Positions 1-7,139 of a stretch of DNA of 16,094 nucleotides are shown piece by piece (the first letter of the stretch is position 1; every line of letters begins with the position of its first letter). The stretch comes from DTU063 sp001512695 (lineage in GTDB: Bacteria > Bacillota > Thermosediminibacteria > Thermosediminibacterales > Tepidanaerobacteraceae), in contig JBASOM010000015.1 in assembly GCA_049658265.1 (NCBI GenBank), positions 1 through 16,094 on the forward strand, read 5' to 3'. A program made the position numbers and the translations under genes. Below the pieces are notes generated by a model that was given only the letters and a program-made list of their open reading frames with translations, did not search any database and had not been told where the DNA came from.

Positions 1-6
1 CCTCCC
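1..6 (-). promoter_or_regulatory. Ribosome binding site of the next pdu gene (expected pduE)
   Basis: Read on the minus strand, GGGAGG lies immediately after the pduD stop codon (TAG at 8-6). This is a Shine-Dalgarno sequence with no start codon inside the window, so another gene of the same operon starts just beyond the left edge. By the usual order pduCDE, the diol dehydratase small subunit is expected. That identity is inference. Confidence 0.6.
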
Positions 7-650
7 TAATTGAAAGCAAAGTCAAGCTCTACAGGCTTAACACCTGATTTTACGTACTTGGTCTCGAAATTGTGCATCACTGCCGCCTTTGCCTGGTACT
101 TGGGCCGTGCCATTTGGTCATTTACAACGGGAACGGGTTCAGGCGATTCACCTTTTGCATACTTGGCTGCATTTTTCCCGATCATTCTGTAAGTATCCAA
201 GGTCATCACAGGACATTGGGGGAATAGTTCTAAATTGTTAAGGGGCTGTAAGTCATTGTGGTGAATTACCGTGGTGCCCCGGGATTGGATTCCTATTCCT
301 ACGCCGGAACCTGACAGCTTGGCTGCAGTATGGGCAATAAAGGCCACGTCTGCAGTGTGGTTTACCCTTATTATCCTAAACCTCAATCCTTCTTCAGAAA
401 TCCCTGCAACGATTTCCCGCAAAATATCCCTTAGAGGAACACCTACTATGTTTTCCTGGAAATGGCGGCCAAAAGCTGGGGAAATTCCCACTACAACCTC
501 ATCTTCCACTGTTCCCTGTTTAGCAGGTCCAATTTCTGAAAAATCGATTTTGAGAGCGTTAACTTCTTTACTCTCGGTTATCCCTTCATTTTTTAGCTGT
601 CTCAGCACCTCACTGACTACCTTGTCCACCAGAGCTTCAGTATTTACCAT
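6..650 (-). CDS. pduD: Propanediol (diol) dehydratase medium subunit
   Basis: Medium (beta) subunit of adenosylcobalamin-dependent diol dehydratase, which converts 1,2-propanediol to propionaldehyde inside a bacterial microcompartment. The 214-residue protein matches Salmonella PduD along its length. Recognisable blocks are GTVEDEVVVGISPAFG, IVGVPLRDILREIVAGI, LSGSGVGIGIQSRGTTVIHH, NLELFPQCP and a C-terminal DQMARPKYQAKAAV. Residues 1-20 form an amphipathic helix typical of microcompartment encapsulation peptides, followed by a linker shorter than in the roughly 224-residue Salmonella protein. The ATG starts 2 bases after the pduC stop, with a G-rich Shine-Dalgarno sequence in the end of pduC, so translation is probably coupled. 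Glycerol dehydratase DhaC is the alternative, but the shell genes next door favour Pdu. Confidence 0.95.
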   Translation of the reverse strand: MVNTEALVDKVVSEVLRQLKNEGITESKEVNALKIDFSEIGPAKQGTVEDEVVVGISPAFGRHFQENIVGVPLRDILREIVAGISEEGLRFRIIRVNHTADVAFIAHTAAKLSGSGVGIGIQSRGTTVIHHNDLQPLNNLELFPQCPVMTLDTYRMIGKNAAKYAKGESPEPVPVVNDQMARPKYQAKAAVMHNFETKYVKSGVKPVELDFAFN

Positions 651-652
651 GT

Positions 653-2350
653 TTAATTCCCCCCTTCTTTTGTCTCAAAATCCTCGGGTTTTAAGGCATT
701 GGGGATATTCTTGATCTCATCCCAGCGCTCTTGAGATAAACGATATCCGGTGCCGGGGCCCTGGTAATCGTTGGGGTTATTAACAGCCGAATCTATGTTA
801 AAGTCCTTATCCAAAACCGCCGATGTATGCAGGTAGTCCCCTGCAATCCTCTGCTTCAACATGTTAAGAATATTTTGTGCAATATCCTTAAAGCCGCTTT
901 CCACTAAAGCTTTGATTACATCAAGGCTCGTTATGCCCCGTTCCATCATTTCCGTGGCGGCTTTCAAGTCCTGGTTCACGTCTCTTGGCGGCATATCCTT
1001 GGAACCGTTGGCAATTGTTGCGGCTTCCACTTCTTCATCGGTAATTGGCGGAAGACCCAGTTTATCAAATACTGCCTGCAAGGCCCTCGCCGCTTTATTT
1101 CTGACAGCAAGAACTTCTTCTTCCAATACGGGTCTTAAGCCTCCGTCTACCATCAAATCGCGCTGAAGGGCCATCCAATCGTCAACGTCTTCTATATCGA
1201 CGTTTGACCCTGCAAACATATTGTCATAATTGGGCACTGCGCTGTACCCTGATGTAATGAAATCGGTGCCGGGCATCAATTGCAGCAATAACCTTGCAGT
1301 CCTTCTAATATCCGAGTGGGAGAAGGTCTGGTCATTGCCTGAGGCCACTTCTAGATCCAGCATCATGGTTATAAGGTTTTCCCCTGCCACTATCCTGATT
1401 CCGCTGGGAACAGCACCGGGAACACCTATACAGCTGATGGAACCGTTCTGTAGCCCCTGGACGCCTGCACCTTTGGTTATCATTACGCAGCGGGCTTCCA
1501 GGTAGAGCATGGACTTGCCTTCAGCAAAGCCCATCTGGACTTCCGAACCGGTCCCTGAAGTAAACCTCATCTTTATTCCCCGGGATGCATAGGCCGATGC
1601 CAGGAAGGCCTTTGACCAGGGTGTGTCGTCGCCGTCGACGAACACCCTCTCGGTGCCGTATACGGAAATGGTCTCCGCATAGGAAGTAAGGCCCCTCATG
1701 CCGATGGTTAATTCGAAGGCCTCTTCCAGTGCACATTGGGTCAGCACTCCGCCTCTGCCTGTCTGAGAACCCACTAAAATTGCCAGTGCATTAAAAGGAG
1801 CGTATCTGGTAATACCTACGGTAGTTTCCTGTTCATCAAATCCCCTGATGGCAGCCTCGGCAGCGTCTGCGGCTATTTGGACGGGGTTGTCCCTCACATT
1901 GGTTACGTGGCATTGATTGGCTGGCCGCTTGCGGGCCCTGGCCTTCTGAATTGCCATCATGATTTCCACTACGTTCAGCTGACTGATCACTTCAGTAATC
2001 TTTGCAGGAGTAAGGCCATTGGCAATCCTTACGACTTCAGATCTCGGCACATTTATGTCAACCAGCATTTTGGCAATCTCCGTCGAGTCAAGGGCCATGG
2101 CCTCTTCGGCTACGTCCAAATCTATGGCATAATCTGCTATGAACTGGTCGATCATATCAAAGTCTTCGCGGAGTTTGCCGTCCATCTCGACTACTTTGCC
2201 ATTCTCGATTTTGACGCTGGGCTTGGGATCATTGGGGCTGTTGGTAGCAATCAACCCTACTTCCGGCCATTCGGCTACAAATCCGTCCAGGTTTACCGGC
2301 CTTTCGGCCAATACTTTAAATCTTTTAGATTTAAATGCTGTAGACTTCAA
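653..2350 (-). CDS. pduC: Propanediol (diol) dehydratase large subunit, B12-dependent
   Basis: Catalytic alpha subunit of adenosylcobalamin-dependent diol dehydratase. The 565-residue protein aligns with Klebsiella/Salmonella PduC (554 residues) with an offset of +5. Active-site and metal residues of the Klebsiella enzyme are all present at the shifted positions: Q146, H148, E175, E226, Q301, S306, D340, Q341 and S367. The motif FDEQETTV and the SCIGVP loop are intact. The start is a TTG: AGGAGG lies 8 bases upstream and no in-frame ATG precedes residue 57. It sits between pduB and pduD in one operon. Glycerol dehydratase is a close relative, and substrate preference cannot be read with certainty. 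The adjacent shell genes and PocR-type sensor point to 1,2-propanediol. Adenosylcobalamin inactivates during turnover, so reactivase genes (pduGH) are expected beyond the left edge. Confidence 0.96.
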   Translation of the reverse strand: MKSTAFKSKRFKVLAERPVNLDGFVAEWPEVGLIATNSPNDPKPSVKIENGKVVEMDGKLREDFDMIDQFIADYAIDLDVAEEAMALDSTEIAKMLVDINVPRSEVVRIANGLTPAKITEVISQLNVVEIMMAIQKARARKRPANQCHVTNVRDNPVQIAADAAEAAIRGFDEQETTVGITRYAPFNALAILVGSQTGRGGVLTQCALEEAFELTIGMRGLTSYAETISVYGTERVFVDGDDTPWSKAFLASAYASRGIKMRFTSGTGSEVQMGFAEGKSMLYLEARCVMITKGAGVQGLQNGSISCIGVPGAVPSGIRIVAGENLITMMLDLEVASGNDQTFSHSDIRRTARLLLQLMPGTDFITSGYSAVPNYDNMFAGSNVDIEDVDDWMALQRDLMVDGGLRPVLEEEVLAVRNKAARALQAVFDKLGLPPITDEEVEAATIANGSKDMPPRDVNQDLKAATEMMERGITSLDVIKALVESGFKDIAQNILNMLKQRIAGDYLHTSAVLDKDFNIDSAVNNPNDYQGPGTGYRLSQERWDEIKNIPNALKPEDFETKEGGN

Positions 2351-2376
2351 TTTAAGAACCTCCTTCCAACAGGTTT

Positions 2377-3159
2377 TTAAATGTACGGAGTAGTTGCAGA
2401 CAGAGGTTCAGCACCCATAGCCCACAACAGCTGCTTGCCAACTTCTCTGGCAGAGATAATGGCCTGTCTTACGGCGCCGGAATCTCCCGAAATGGCCAGT
2501 ATTGCCTCGTTGGAAAAACTCGTGCCATTTGCCGGACTGGAGTAAGCCAATATATCAACTTCCGCAGCTTTCACGGCGGTATCGGCACATATCACACCGA
2601 TGGCAGCCGGTGCTCCCACTATGAGGCCGAAAGCTTTGCCCACGGGAGCCCCAAAAGCCTTTTCTAAAGCGATGCTGGCCCTGGCGCTGTACTGGAATTC
2701 CAGGTGACCTGCATCATTGGCATATACGTCGCCAAAAGTGCGATAAAGCTCTTTCAGAGTAACTTCAACTGCTCTGCGAGCATCGGAAACATCCTCTGCT
2801 CCGAAAATAATCAATGAGCCGTGGCCAGCGCCACCCTTCGTGTCCCTTGGCAGCTCGATGGTGACGATTTCCGTATTTGTTGCTTTTACAGCCTCATCTG
2901 CAGCCATAATCTGTGGTCCTGCTCCGGTCCTTGCACCAACTATGCCTATTGACCTAAATCTCTTGTCTATTCCCATCTTTTCGTGGAGTGCATAGTCCAC
3001 ATTGGCAATAACCAGACCTATGGTATCGCCTTCACTTAAACCTACAAATTCAGTCATCCCCGGATTGATAAATGATTTTGCTGCCTGCTCTTCCTTTGCC
3101 TCACTGTTGATTTTTTCCATCACGTCACTGACAATTTTTTGCACCAGTTTGTCTTCCAC
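2377..3159 (-). CDS. pduB: Microcompartment shell protein PduB (tandem BMC domains)
   Basis: Major shell protein of the propanediol-utilization microcompartment, made of two fused BMC domains that assemble as trimers (pseudohexamers). Strong matches to Salmonella PduB include TEFVG, GDTIGLVIANVD, RSIGIVGARTGAGPQIMAAD, ELPRDTKGGAGHGSLIIFG, RTFGDVYAN and GTSFSNEAILAISGDSGAVR. I place the start at the GTG at 3159-3157 (260 residues): AGGAGG is 8 bases upstream of it, whereas it abuts the earlier GTG at 3168 with no spacing. The first 18 residues are helical and resemble the N-terminal extension that anchors enzymes to the shell in Salmonella. An internal ATG (3057-3055), before TEFVGLSEGD, corresponds to the start of the short form PduB', but the upstream GGGG is a poor ribosome site, so two forms are only possible. 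Confidence 0.95.
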   Translation of the reverse strand: MEDKLVQKIVSDVMEKINSEAKEEQAAKSFINPGMTEFVGLSEGDTIGLVIANVDYALHEKMGIDKRFRSIGIVGARTGAGPQIMAADEAVKATNTEIVTIELPRDTKGGAGHGSLIIFGAEDVSDARRAVEVTLKELYRTFGDVYANDAGHLEFQYSARASIALEKAFGAPVGKAFGLIVGAPAAIGVICADTAVKAAEVDILAYSSPANGTSFSNEAILAISGDSGAVRQAIISAREVGKQLLWAMGAEPLSATTPYI

Positions 3160-3182
3160 TGAAGTCACCTCCTAACTTTTGC

Positions 3183-3461
3183 TTATTCCGTCTTGGGTAG
3201 TATTTTTTCCACATCAGAATGAGGACGTGGAATTACGTGGACAGAAACAACCTGGCCTACTTTGCCTGCAGCTGCTGCGCCGGCATCAGTGGCCGCCTTG
3301 GTTGCTCCTACATCGCCGCGGACCATGACGGTCACCAAGCCTGACCCGATCTTTTCATAGCCTATTAGTTTCACATTTGCTGCTTTTACCATTGCATCAG
3401 CAGCTTCGATTGCCGGTACCAGACCTTTTGTTTCAACCATTCCTAAAGCTTCTCCACCCAT
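3183..3461 (-). CDS. pduA: Microcompartment shell protein PduA (single BMC domain)
   Basis: Hexameric shell protein of the Pdu microcompartment. The 92-residue protein is nearly collinear with Salmonella PduA (94 residues), starting with the motif EALGMVETKGL. The pore loop KIGSG has S40 at the pore position, and the edge residues K26 and R79 are conserved. In Salmonella this polar pore admits 1,2-propanediol while holding back propionaldehyde. The gene is first in the operon. Its ATG has AGGAGG 7 bases upstream, and the stop is about 23 bases before the chosen pduB start. A promoter region with repeats lies upstream (3494-3538). Confidence 0.96.
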   Translation of the reverse strand: MGGEALGMVETKGLVPAIEAADAMVKAANVKLIGYEKIGSGLVTVMVRGDVGATKAATDAGAAAAGKVGQVVSVHVIPRPHSDVEKILPKTE

Positions 3462-3493
3462 ATATTCCCCTCCTAAAAAAATTTTTTATTTGC

Positions 3494-3538
3494 TTTATAG
3501 ATTCTATATGGGGAATATTTTGCCTCTATAATATTTTG
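3494..3538 (-). promoter_or_regulatory. Candidate activator-dependent promoter and operator of the pdu operon
   Basis: On the minus strand a 9-base sequence CAAAATATT occurs twice (3538-3530 and 3522-3514) with a 16-base period. A TATAAA hexamer (3499-3494) could be the -10 element. Seventeen bases before it stands CAAAAT (3522-3517), which is a poor -35 and belongs to the downstream repeat. A perfect 13-bp palindrome, TATAGATTCTATA, covers 3496-3508. Tandem half-sites reaching the -35 are typical of promoters activated by AraC-family proteins, and the adjacent response regulator is of that family. The repeats are seen; the promoter and operator roles are inferred. Confidence 0.45.
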
Positions 3539-3558
3539 TGTAAAATCTGTATTTTAAA

Positions 3559-3599
3559 TAAAAAACCCCCTCAACTCAATTGACAAGTTGAGAGGGGTT
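3559..3599 (-). terminator. Rho-independent terminator of the two-component operon
   Basis: Read on the minus strand, an arm of 14 bases (3599-3586, AACCCCTCTCAACT) pairs with 3576-3564 with a single bulged base. The loop is about 9 bases and a run of T follows (3565-3559). It lies after the response-regulator stop and before the pdu promoter, so it separates the regulatory operon from the pdu operon. Confidence 0.85.
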
Positions 3600-3635
3600 A
3601 AGTAATTTTCTGCTTCTTTCTGGACTAATCCTACA

Positions 3636-5201
3636 TTATTGGTTATTGTGAATCTTCTTATATTGAGACGGAGATAGACCCACGTTCTTTTTGAAGACCT
3701 TACTGAAATAATTGGGATCCGAATAACCGGTTTTCTTTGCCACTTCTGCTATGGAAATTATCGGGTTTGCCAGGAGCAGCTTGGCATTTTCAATTCGTAT
3801 TTTAGTAATGTATTCCACGTAGGTGCAGCCGGCTACTTTCTTAAATAGGCGGCTAAAGTAATCGGGGCTGATGTAGATTTCCTTGGCCAGTTTCGCCAGC
3901 TTAATATCTTCATTGTAATTCTCCTCGATGTACTTCATGGCTTGCCTTATTATATCATCCGTTTCGAACTTGTTTGTTTTTGAAAAAACTTCCTCGAGAA
4001 AACCTTCACAGCACTGCTTTAAAGCTGCATAAGTCTGGCATTTGGTCAATTTCTGCAAATAGTTGGAATAAATATAGCTGTTCTCGGGTTCTATCAGGCC
4101 CACCTGCCGGGCAGTCCTCCACACCATTACCATCATTTCAGAAATTCTGACTTGACAGTCAATAAGGGAGCCCTTGCCCAAGACGAAAATATCCTGCAGG
4201 ATTTGGTCCAAAACAGCCAAGGCCTCCTTGTAATTCCCCATCTTAACATATTCCAGCAATATATTCTCCTTGTCAAGTCTGTATTCACTGATGCGGCCTA
4301 AAAAGTCCACTATCATCTTGGCTGTGATTACATTATTAGAGCCTATGTAAAATCTGCCAAGCTGTGCCGCGAGTCTCGCATCGTGGAAAAGGCTTTTTAA
4401 GTCCTCATTGCCTTCACCGACCCCTATGGTCACGGTAATGTCCAAGCTTTCCTCTACCATCTTCCTTATCTCTTCAGCTAGCGAAGCCGCGCTGTCGTAA
4501 GCAGAGCTAAGGCCCATGACAATTTCTTCACCCATGAAAAACAAAAACACATTGTCGTCATTTAAATACTTGTTTTCCATGAACTTAAAAACCTCGTACC
4601 GCTCAAGTTCCGCCTCCGAGTTGGTCGTTGCCACATCGGGTAGGATAACCATTACCGATGATGGAAATTCTTTTATCCCCAGCAGTTTTGCCCGGGATTG
4701 TAAAACACTCTTGTCTTCTACATGTCCCATAATCAAACTTACCATTATGCTGGACTTGAGCATACCCGCAGCTTGTTTAATAGATTCCAGTAACTTTTCT
4801 TCTCTAAGCTTTTTCTGCCTTTCTTGGTTTAACAGGTCCACAATCTTATCCAGTAGGGCCAATATTTCATCAGGTCTGACGGGCTTTAGCAGATACTCTA
4901 CTGCACCGATTTGCAGTGCCCTTTTCACATATTCAAACTCATCATATGCCGTAATAAAGATGGACTTGCACTTGGGGCAGCTCTTTTTTATCTCCGCACT
5001 GGCTGTTATTCCATCCATTCCCGGCATTTTTATGTCAATCAACAGTATATCGGGCTTTAATTTTTCCGATTGCTGCACTGCCTCTATGCCGTTTTTGGCC
5101 TCCCCCACCACCTTTAAGGGCAAATCGGAGCTTTCTATTATAGATTTTAACACCTGTCTTTCCAATAGTTCATCATCACAAATCAAAACAGTATATTCCA
5201 T
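3636..5201 (-). CDS. Response regulator, REC plus AraC-type DNA-binding domain (YesN family)
   Basis: Two-component response regulator that probably activates the pdu operon. The receiver domain (about 1-120) has acidic residues D9/D10, phosphoacceptor D56 in LLIDIKMPGMDG, T84 and K106 in LLKPVRPDEIL. A middle region (about 120-410) lacks recognisable motifs and is typical in length for YesN-like regulators. The C-terminus (about 415-518) carries two AraC-type helix-turn-helix units, including IYISPDYFSRLFKKVAG and TGYSDPNYFSKVFKKNVGLSP. Length (521 residues) is normal. The ATG overlaps the kinase stop (TAATG), indicating translational coupling, and GGGGTG precedes it. Regulation of pdu is inferred from adjacency and the PocR sensor domain of its partner. 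Confidence 0.92.
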   Translation of the reverse strand: MEYTVLICDDELLERQVLKSIIESSDLPLKVVGEAKNGIEAVQQSEKLKPDILLIDIKMPGMDGITASAEIKKSCPKCKSIFITAYDEFEYVKRALQIGAVEYLLKPVRPDEILALLDKIVDLLNQERQKKLREEKLLESIKQAAGMLKSSIMVSLIMGHVEDKSVLQSRAKLLGIKEFPSSVMVILPDVATTNSEAELERYEVFKFMENKYLNDDNVFLFFMGEEIVMGLSSAYDSAASLAEEIRKMVEESLDITVTIGVGEGNEDLKSLFHDARLAAQLGRFYIGSNNVITAKMIVDFLGRISEYRLDKENILLEYVKMGNYKEALAVLDQILQDIFVLGKGSLIDCQVRISEMMVMVWRTARQVGLIEPENSYIYSNYLQKLTKCQTYAALKQCCEGFLEEVFSKTNKFETDDIIRQAMKYIEENYNEDIKLAKLAKEIYISPDYFSRLFKKVAGCTYVEYITKIRIENAKLLLANPIISIAEVAKKTGYSDPNYFSKVFKKNVGLSPSQYKKIHNNQ

Positions 5202-6433
5202 TATTCTTCACCCCAAGATGTCGCAAGATCCTTAATTGTCTTAGGCAATCTCAATCTCGTAACCGAGCCTTTTCCGCGTTCACTGGCCACTTCCAGGCCG
5301 TAATTGGGCCCAAAATACCGCTTTATACGTATATCCACATTGGGAATTCCTATCCCCGTTACATGCCCTTTACCCGTTCTCGTGAACTCATTCAGTTCTT
5401 TTAGGGTTTTGCTGTCCATCCCCACACCGTTGTCCCTAATTTCAATAATAACATTTTCACCTTCTTCGTAAGCCATAATTTGAAGCTCCCAATTGTCCTC
5501 TTTTTGTTCCAAGCCATGGATTATGGCGTTTTCCACCAGGGGCTGCAGGGTCATGACCGGGATTAAAATATCCTGTAAACTTGCCGGAACATCAACGGAT
5601 GGTTTTAGCAAGTCCTGGTACCTGGCTTTTTGTATGTGCAGGTAGTGCTGTATATAGGCGACTTCTTCCTTTAAAGTGACGAATTGTTCCAGGTTTCTGA
5701 GGGAATACCTTAATAGACTTGCCAGGGAATAAATGATCTCTCCGGTCCGCTTTGCATTTTCAAGATATGAAAGTCTCGCAGCAGTGTTTAAAGTGTTAAA
5801 TAAAAAATGGGGGTTCATCTGTGCTTGTAAAACTTTGAGTTCCAGGGAATGCAGGGTATTTTCCAGCTGCATTCTGAGTCGTTCTTCCTCCAAGAGCCTT
5901 TGCTGCATGAGGTTGTTTATCCCCAATTCAACTATGTAGTTGGAGAAGATGTTTAACATCTCCGTAGCAGCGATCAGCCTTTCTCTCGTGAAAACCTTTA
6001 CCTCCAGAAAACTCTGGACGTATTCGTCTTCATCTAAGCCGAACTTTTTAGCCCTTAGCCTTGCCTTCCTGATATCTTCCGCCTCGGGAGGTTCCAGGAA
6101 GACCTGGCCGCACAGTATATAACCGTAACACTTTTCTTCAACCACAATGGGAGCCGCCAAATCCATCAATCCACAATTGCAGGGGAAGATTACCGGCTTG
6201 CCCTGTTCCATGGATATTCGGCCGTGTTCTTCATCCGAGGCGTAGCACAGCTTTTTTCCGATCTCCGTGGAGCGCACCATGTGACAGTGTCTTGTAAAGT
6301 TAGTAGGCTCCGTGATGTTTTTTCCCGTCAGGTCACAGGGAATGGCCGCCAAATCCGTTGCTTCAGTAAACTTTGCCAGCATCTCCCTTAATTTTACCTT
6401 GTCAATGACATCGGTTAGTTTGTAATCAGTCAT
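5201..6433 (-). CDS. Sensor histidine kinase with N-terminal PocR domain
   Basis: Sensor kinase paired with the downstream AraC-type response regulator. Residues about 10-170 form a PocR domain (Cys-rich core, with the motif IFPCNCGLMDLAAPIV near 82-97 and cysteines 33, 50, 63, 85, 87, 102 and 108). This domain is named after the PocR activator of pdu/cob genes and is proposed to bind small molecules such as propanediol. A short helical linker (about 170-200) leads to a LytS/YesM-type kinase core: phosphoacceptor H209 in QMNPHFLFNTLN, N-box N302 in PLVENAIIHG, and ATP-lid motifs DNGVGMD (334-340) and GIGIPN (360-365). No membrane segment is visible, so it is probably cytoplasmic and senses an internal ligand. 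The ATG has AGGGGG 6 bases upstream. Domain assignments are strong; the ligand is inferred. Confidence 0.92.
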   Translation of the reverse strand: MTDYKLTDVIDKVKLREMLAKFTEATDLAAIPCDLTGKNITEPTNFTRHCHMVRSTEIGKKLCYASDEEHGRISMEQGKPVIFPCNCGLMDLAAPIVVEEKCYGYILCGQVFLEPPEAEDIRKARLRAKKFGLDEDEYVQSFLEVKVFTRERLIAATEMLNIFSNYIVELGINNLMQQRLLEEERLRMQLENTLHSLELKVLQAQMNPHFLFNTLNTAARLSYLENAKRTGEIIYSLASLLRYSLRNLEQFVTLKEEVAYIQHYLHIQKARYQDLLKPSVDVPASLQDILIPVMTLQPLVENAIIHGLEQKEDNWELQIMAYEEGENVIIEIRDNGVGMDSKTLKELNEFTRTGKGHVTGIGIPNVDIRIKRYFGPNYGLEVASERGKGSVTRLRLPKTIKDLATSWGEE

Positions 6434-6481
6434 GTCAAACCCCCTAAAGGAAATTAACTTGCAAAAAGAGTTTTACTTGTT

Positions 6482-6510
6482 ATTTTATTATAATATATTT
6501 GACTTGTAAA
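6482..6510 (-). promoter_or_regulatory. Candidate promoter of the two-component operon
   Basis: On the minus strand TTTACA (6510-6505) and TAAAAT (6487-6482) are separated by 17 bases, about 50 bases before the kinase start. A second possible -10, TATAAT, overlaps it at 6492-6487. The short word CAAGT occurs three times in this region (6506-6502, 6479-6475, 6461-6457). Sigma-A-like spacing supports the promoter; it is not proved. Confidence 0.5.
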
Positions 6511-6516
6511 AATAAA

Positions 6517-6558
6517 GAAAAAGACATGGTTTTGGGCAAAAATGTACCATGTCTTTTC
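6517..6558 (-). terminator. Terminator downstream of mgsA
   Basis: Arms centred on AGACATGGT (6522-6530) and ACCATGTCT (6546-6554), extended by flanking A/T pairs, form a perfect stem of about 12 bp with a 15-base loop. On the minus strand a T-rich tail follows. It starts some ten bases after the mgsA stop codon, so it most likely ends the mgsA transcript before the kinase promoter. Confidence 0.75.
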
Positions 6559-6566
6559 TCAACTCT

Positions 6567-6974
6567 TTAGCTCAATGTGGGGTTTACAACCTTTCTCCAG
6601 TCAAGGTCACCGCGCATAAGTCCTTTTATCAATACTTCTGCCGTGGCCAGATTGGTTGCCAAGGGCACATTGTGGACATCGCACACCCTGAGCAGCGCAT
6701 TTATATCCGGTTCGTGGGGCTGGGCGGTTAAGGGATCTCTCAAGAATATCACAAGGTCCATGGTTTCCTCGGCAACCATGGCGCCGATCTGCTGGTCGCC
6801 TCCCAAGGGCCCCGACTGTAGGCGCTTTACCTTTAGGCCGGTAGCATCCATTATCCTCTTGCCCGTCGTGCCCGTTGCGAAAAGGGTATGTTCCTTTAAA
6901 ACATCCTCATAGGCTATAGTAAAATCCACCATCTGATCTTTCTTTGCATCGTGAGCTATAAGGGCAATATTCAT
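6567..6974 (-). CDS. mgsA: Methylglyoxal synthase
   Basis: Converts dihydroxyacetone phosphate to methylglyoxal and inorganic phosphate in the cytoplasm. The 135-residue protein lacks only the short N-terminal extension of E. coli MgsA. With an offset of 11, the E. coli active-site residues are all present: H8, D9, D60 (catalytic base in GPLGGDQQ), D80, H87 and D90. Other signatures are ATGTTGKRI (phosphate loop), FLRDPLTAQPHEPD and NVPLATN. The ATG has GGAGG 7 bases upstream. It is transcribed alone, divergent from a phosphate transporter and upstream of the propanediol regulators. Methylglyoxal can be reduced to 1,2-propanediol, so a metabolic link with pdu is plausible. In E. coli the enzyme is inhibited by phosphate, which fits the divergent neighbour. 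Confidence 0.96.
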   Translation of the reverse strand: MNIALIAHDAKKDQMVDFTIAYEDVLKEHTLFATGTTGKRIMDATGLKVKRLQSGPLGGDQQIGAMVAEETMDLVIFLRDPLTAQPHEPDINALLRVCDVHNVPLATNLATAEVLIKGLMRGDLDWRKVVNPTLS

Positions 6975-7034
6975 ATAAAAACCTCCAAATTAAGCAATTT
7001 TTGTGCTTACTGCATTTATCTTACTATATTATGT

Positions 7035-7062
7035 TTGCTTTTTTCAATAATATCTGTATAAT
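7035..7062 (+). promoter_or_regulatory. Candidate promoter of the phosphate transporter gene
   Basis: TTGCTT (7035-7040) and a consensus TATAAT (7057-7062) are separated by 16 bases on the plus strand. They lie in the divergent region between mgsA and the transporter (6975-7139). The opposite strand offers weaker candidates for mgsA (for example TTGAAA with TAAGAT 18 bases on), so the two transcripts may share control. No Pho-box-like tandem repeat was recognised. Confidence 0.5.
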
Positions 7063-7139
7063 TATATTGTGCAATTGTTCACTAATAATGTGAAAACTCC
7101 TTATTATTTTTTCATAAAAAATATTTGGAAGATGATGAT

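Noticed and set aside
1521..2380. Open frames opposite or out of frame with pduC (for example plus strand 1877-2380).
   Set aside because: They are shadows of a strongly conserved gene, with no ribosome sites or recognisable products.
3462..3600. A cobalamin riboswitch before the B12-dependent pdu operon.
   Set aside because: The space between terminator and pduA is about 100 bases and AT-rich, with no B12-box-like or multi-stem structure visible.
7125..7139. TTG start of the phosphate transporter.
   Set aside because: No Shine-Dalgarno sequence precedes it; GGAAGA lies between it and the ATG at 7140.
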